A model generated the notes under the pieces. It made no database searches. It saw nothing but the letters and a program-made list of their open reading frames with translations, and was not told where the DNA came from. The position numbers and the translations under genes are program-made. A stretch of 6,643 nt of DNA, from the NCBI GenBank assembly GCA_938030845.1, contig CALHIC010000516.1, positions 1 through 6,643 on the forward strand, written 5' to 3'. This DNA comes from an uncultured Oribacterium sp. Lineage in GTDB: Bacteria > Bacillota > Clostridia > Lachnospirales > Lachnospiraceae. The first letter of the stretch is position 1, and each line of letters starts with the position of its first letter. This document shows positions 5,656 to 6,643 of this stretch, piece by piece.

Positions 5656-6643
5656 ATGGCTGGAAGTCAGTTTGGAAAAATATTTCATATCAGTACCTTT
5701 GGCGAATCCCACGGTAAGGCCCTGGGGGTGGTTGTAGACGGCTGCCCCGCAGGGCTTTTCCTGTCGGAGGAGGATATTCAGGAAATGCTGGAACGGCGCC
5801 GTCCTGGGAAGAATCTGAAGATGACTCAGAGGAAGGAAGGGGACAAGGTAGAGATTCTTTCCGGTATTTTTGAGGGAAAAACCACCGGTACGTCCATTGC
5901 CATGGTCGTGTGGAACGAGGATCAGCGCTCCAAGGATTACGGGGAAATTGCCCATGCCTTTCGCCCGGGCCATGCGGATTACGGCTTTTTTGCCAAATAC
6001 GGTTTTCGGGATTATCGGGGGGGAGGTCGTTCCTCCGGAAGGGAAACCATTGCCAGAGTGGCGGCGGGAGCCATTGCCAAGAAAATGCTTTTGGAGCTGG
6101 GGGTTTCCGTCCGGGCCAAGGTCATCGAGCTTGCCGGCATTTCCCTGACAGAAGATCGGCAGAAGGCGGAGTTTTTGGCGGAACAGAAGATTCTCTCCTT
6201 AAGGGAACAGGGGGATTCTGCCGGAGGAGTGGTGGAATGTCTGGTGGAAGGACTTCCTGCCGGCATCGGGGAACCGGTTTTTGATAAGCTGGATGCCTCC
6301 CTGGCAAAGGCCGTGATGTCCATCGGTGCAGTAAAGTCGGTGGAAATCGGAGACGGCATCGAAGTGTCCAAGAGCCTTGGCTCCGAGAACAATGATGCAT
6401 TTTTCCTTATGGAAGAGAACGATTACGAATCAGAAGAGAAAGAGCGGGATGCGGCAGGGAAGGATAGTTGTCCTCATTCCTTGCTAGAAGGAACTACTTC
6501 CTTCGAGGGAAAATTGAAAAAGGGCAGCAACCATAGCGGCGGCATTCTGGGGGGAATGAGTGACGGAAGCACCATTCGCATCAGAGCCGGCTTTAAGCCC
6601 ACACCTTCCATTTCCAAGCCCCAGCAAACGGTAAATGAAGCGG
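5656..6643 (+). CDS. aroC: Chorismate synthase AroC (3' truncated by the window end)
   Basis: This FMN-dependent lyase converts 5-enolpyruvylshikimate 3-phosphate to chorismate, the last shared step of aromatic synthesis. 329 codons are visible, without a stop. Family motifs: [20 protein letters not shown] at the N-terminus (His19), ERRRPG (46-51), [15 protein letters not shown] (68-82), the RPGHADY signature with His106, and [12 protein letters not shown] (120-131). Later come [14 protein letters not shown] (291-304) and [11 protein letters not shown]. Between GSEN (242-245) and SNHSGG lie 45 hydrophilic residues (246-290) where E. coli AroC, from memory, has about 10, so this looks like an in-frame insertion of roughly 35 residues. 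All motifs on both sides are intact, so the enzyme is probably active. The start follows the lactonase stop by 3 nt; GGGGG at 5645-5649 is the likely ribosome binding site. Confidence 0.95.
   Translation, partial: MAGSQFGKIFHISTFGESHGKALGVVVDGCPAGLFLSEEDIQEMLERRRPGKNLKMTQRKEGDKVEILSGIFEGKTTGTSIAMVVWNEDQRSKDYGEIAHAFRPGHADYGFFAKYGFRDYRGGGRSSGRETIARVAAGAIAKKMLLELGVSVRAKVIELAGISLTEDRQKAEFLAEQKILSLREQGDSAGGVVECLVEGLPAGIGEPVFDKLDASLAKAVMSIGAVKSVEIGDGIEVSKSLGSENNDAFFLMEENDYESEEKERDAAGKDSCPHSLLEGTTSFEGKLKKGSNHSGGILGGMSDGSTIRIRAGFKPTPSISKPQQTVNEA
6477..6504 (+). repeat. Overlapping small hairpins inside the aroC insertion
   Basis: TTCCTT (6477-6482), AAGGAA (6488-6493) and TTCCTT (6498-6503) follow one another, so the middle arm can pair with either flank. 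The right-hand pair extends to GAAGGAA / TTCCTTC (6487-6493 / 6498-6504) with a 4-nt loop. They lie wholly within the insertion-coding segment, which may hint that a small palindromic element created it. This is inference. Confidence 0.45.

Noticed and set aside
5870..6284. + strand alternate-frame open frames inside aroC
   Set aside because: The aroC frame carries all chorismate synthase motifs across this stretch; the alternates are GC-rich shadows without family features.

Overview
The window looks like a chromosomal segment of a moderate-GC Gram-positive Clostridia-type bacterium, plausibly a member of the Lachnospiraceae. This rests on strong purine-rich Shine-Dalgarno sites, TTG starts, a lipoprotein-type PotD and the general look of the PotABCD, lactonase and AroC proteins; the genus cannot be set from sequence alone. 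All real genes lie on the + strand.

Layout. Bases 1-130 are the last 42 codons of an unidentified gene. Bases 131-333 are an AT-rich intergenic region. It holds a 9-nt-periodic array of in-frame stop codons, a 10-bp direct repeat, two inverted repeats, one of which spans the -10 element, and an extended -10 promoter. From 334 to 4241 lies a complete potA-potB-potC-potD operon for spermidine/putrescine ABC import. Its genes overlap by 11, 1 and 4 nt, so translation is probably coupled. PotA is the ATPase, PotB and PotC are the two permeases, and PotD is the lipid-anchored binding protein. The end of potD is tandemly duplicated, and a strong intrinsic terminator follows at 4301-4347.

Bases 4348-4581 are a second regulatory region. 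It has a probable extended -10 promoter followed by a degenerate 21-24 nt minisatellite of about six units that runs directly into the ribosome binding site of a seven-bladed beta-propeller lactonase (6-phosphogluconolactonase-like, 4582-5652). Three bases later aroC (chorismate synthase) begins; it is cut by the window end and carries an unusual roughly 35-residue insertion. A possible logic for the lactonase-aroC pair is that the pentose phosphate pathway supplies erythrose 4-phosphate to the shikimate pathway, but this is inference.

No novel multi-gene system is visible. The unusual signals are non-coding or sub-genic: the start of potA (TTG start competing with a better-spaced out-of-frame ATG across an A6 run), the operator-like dyad, the leader minisatellite, the duplicated potD end and the AroC insertion.
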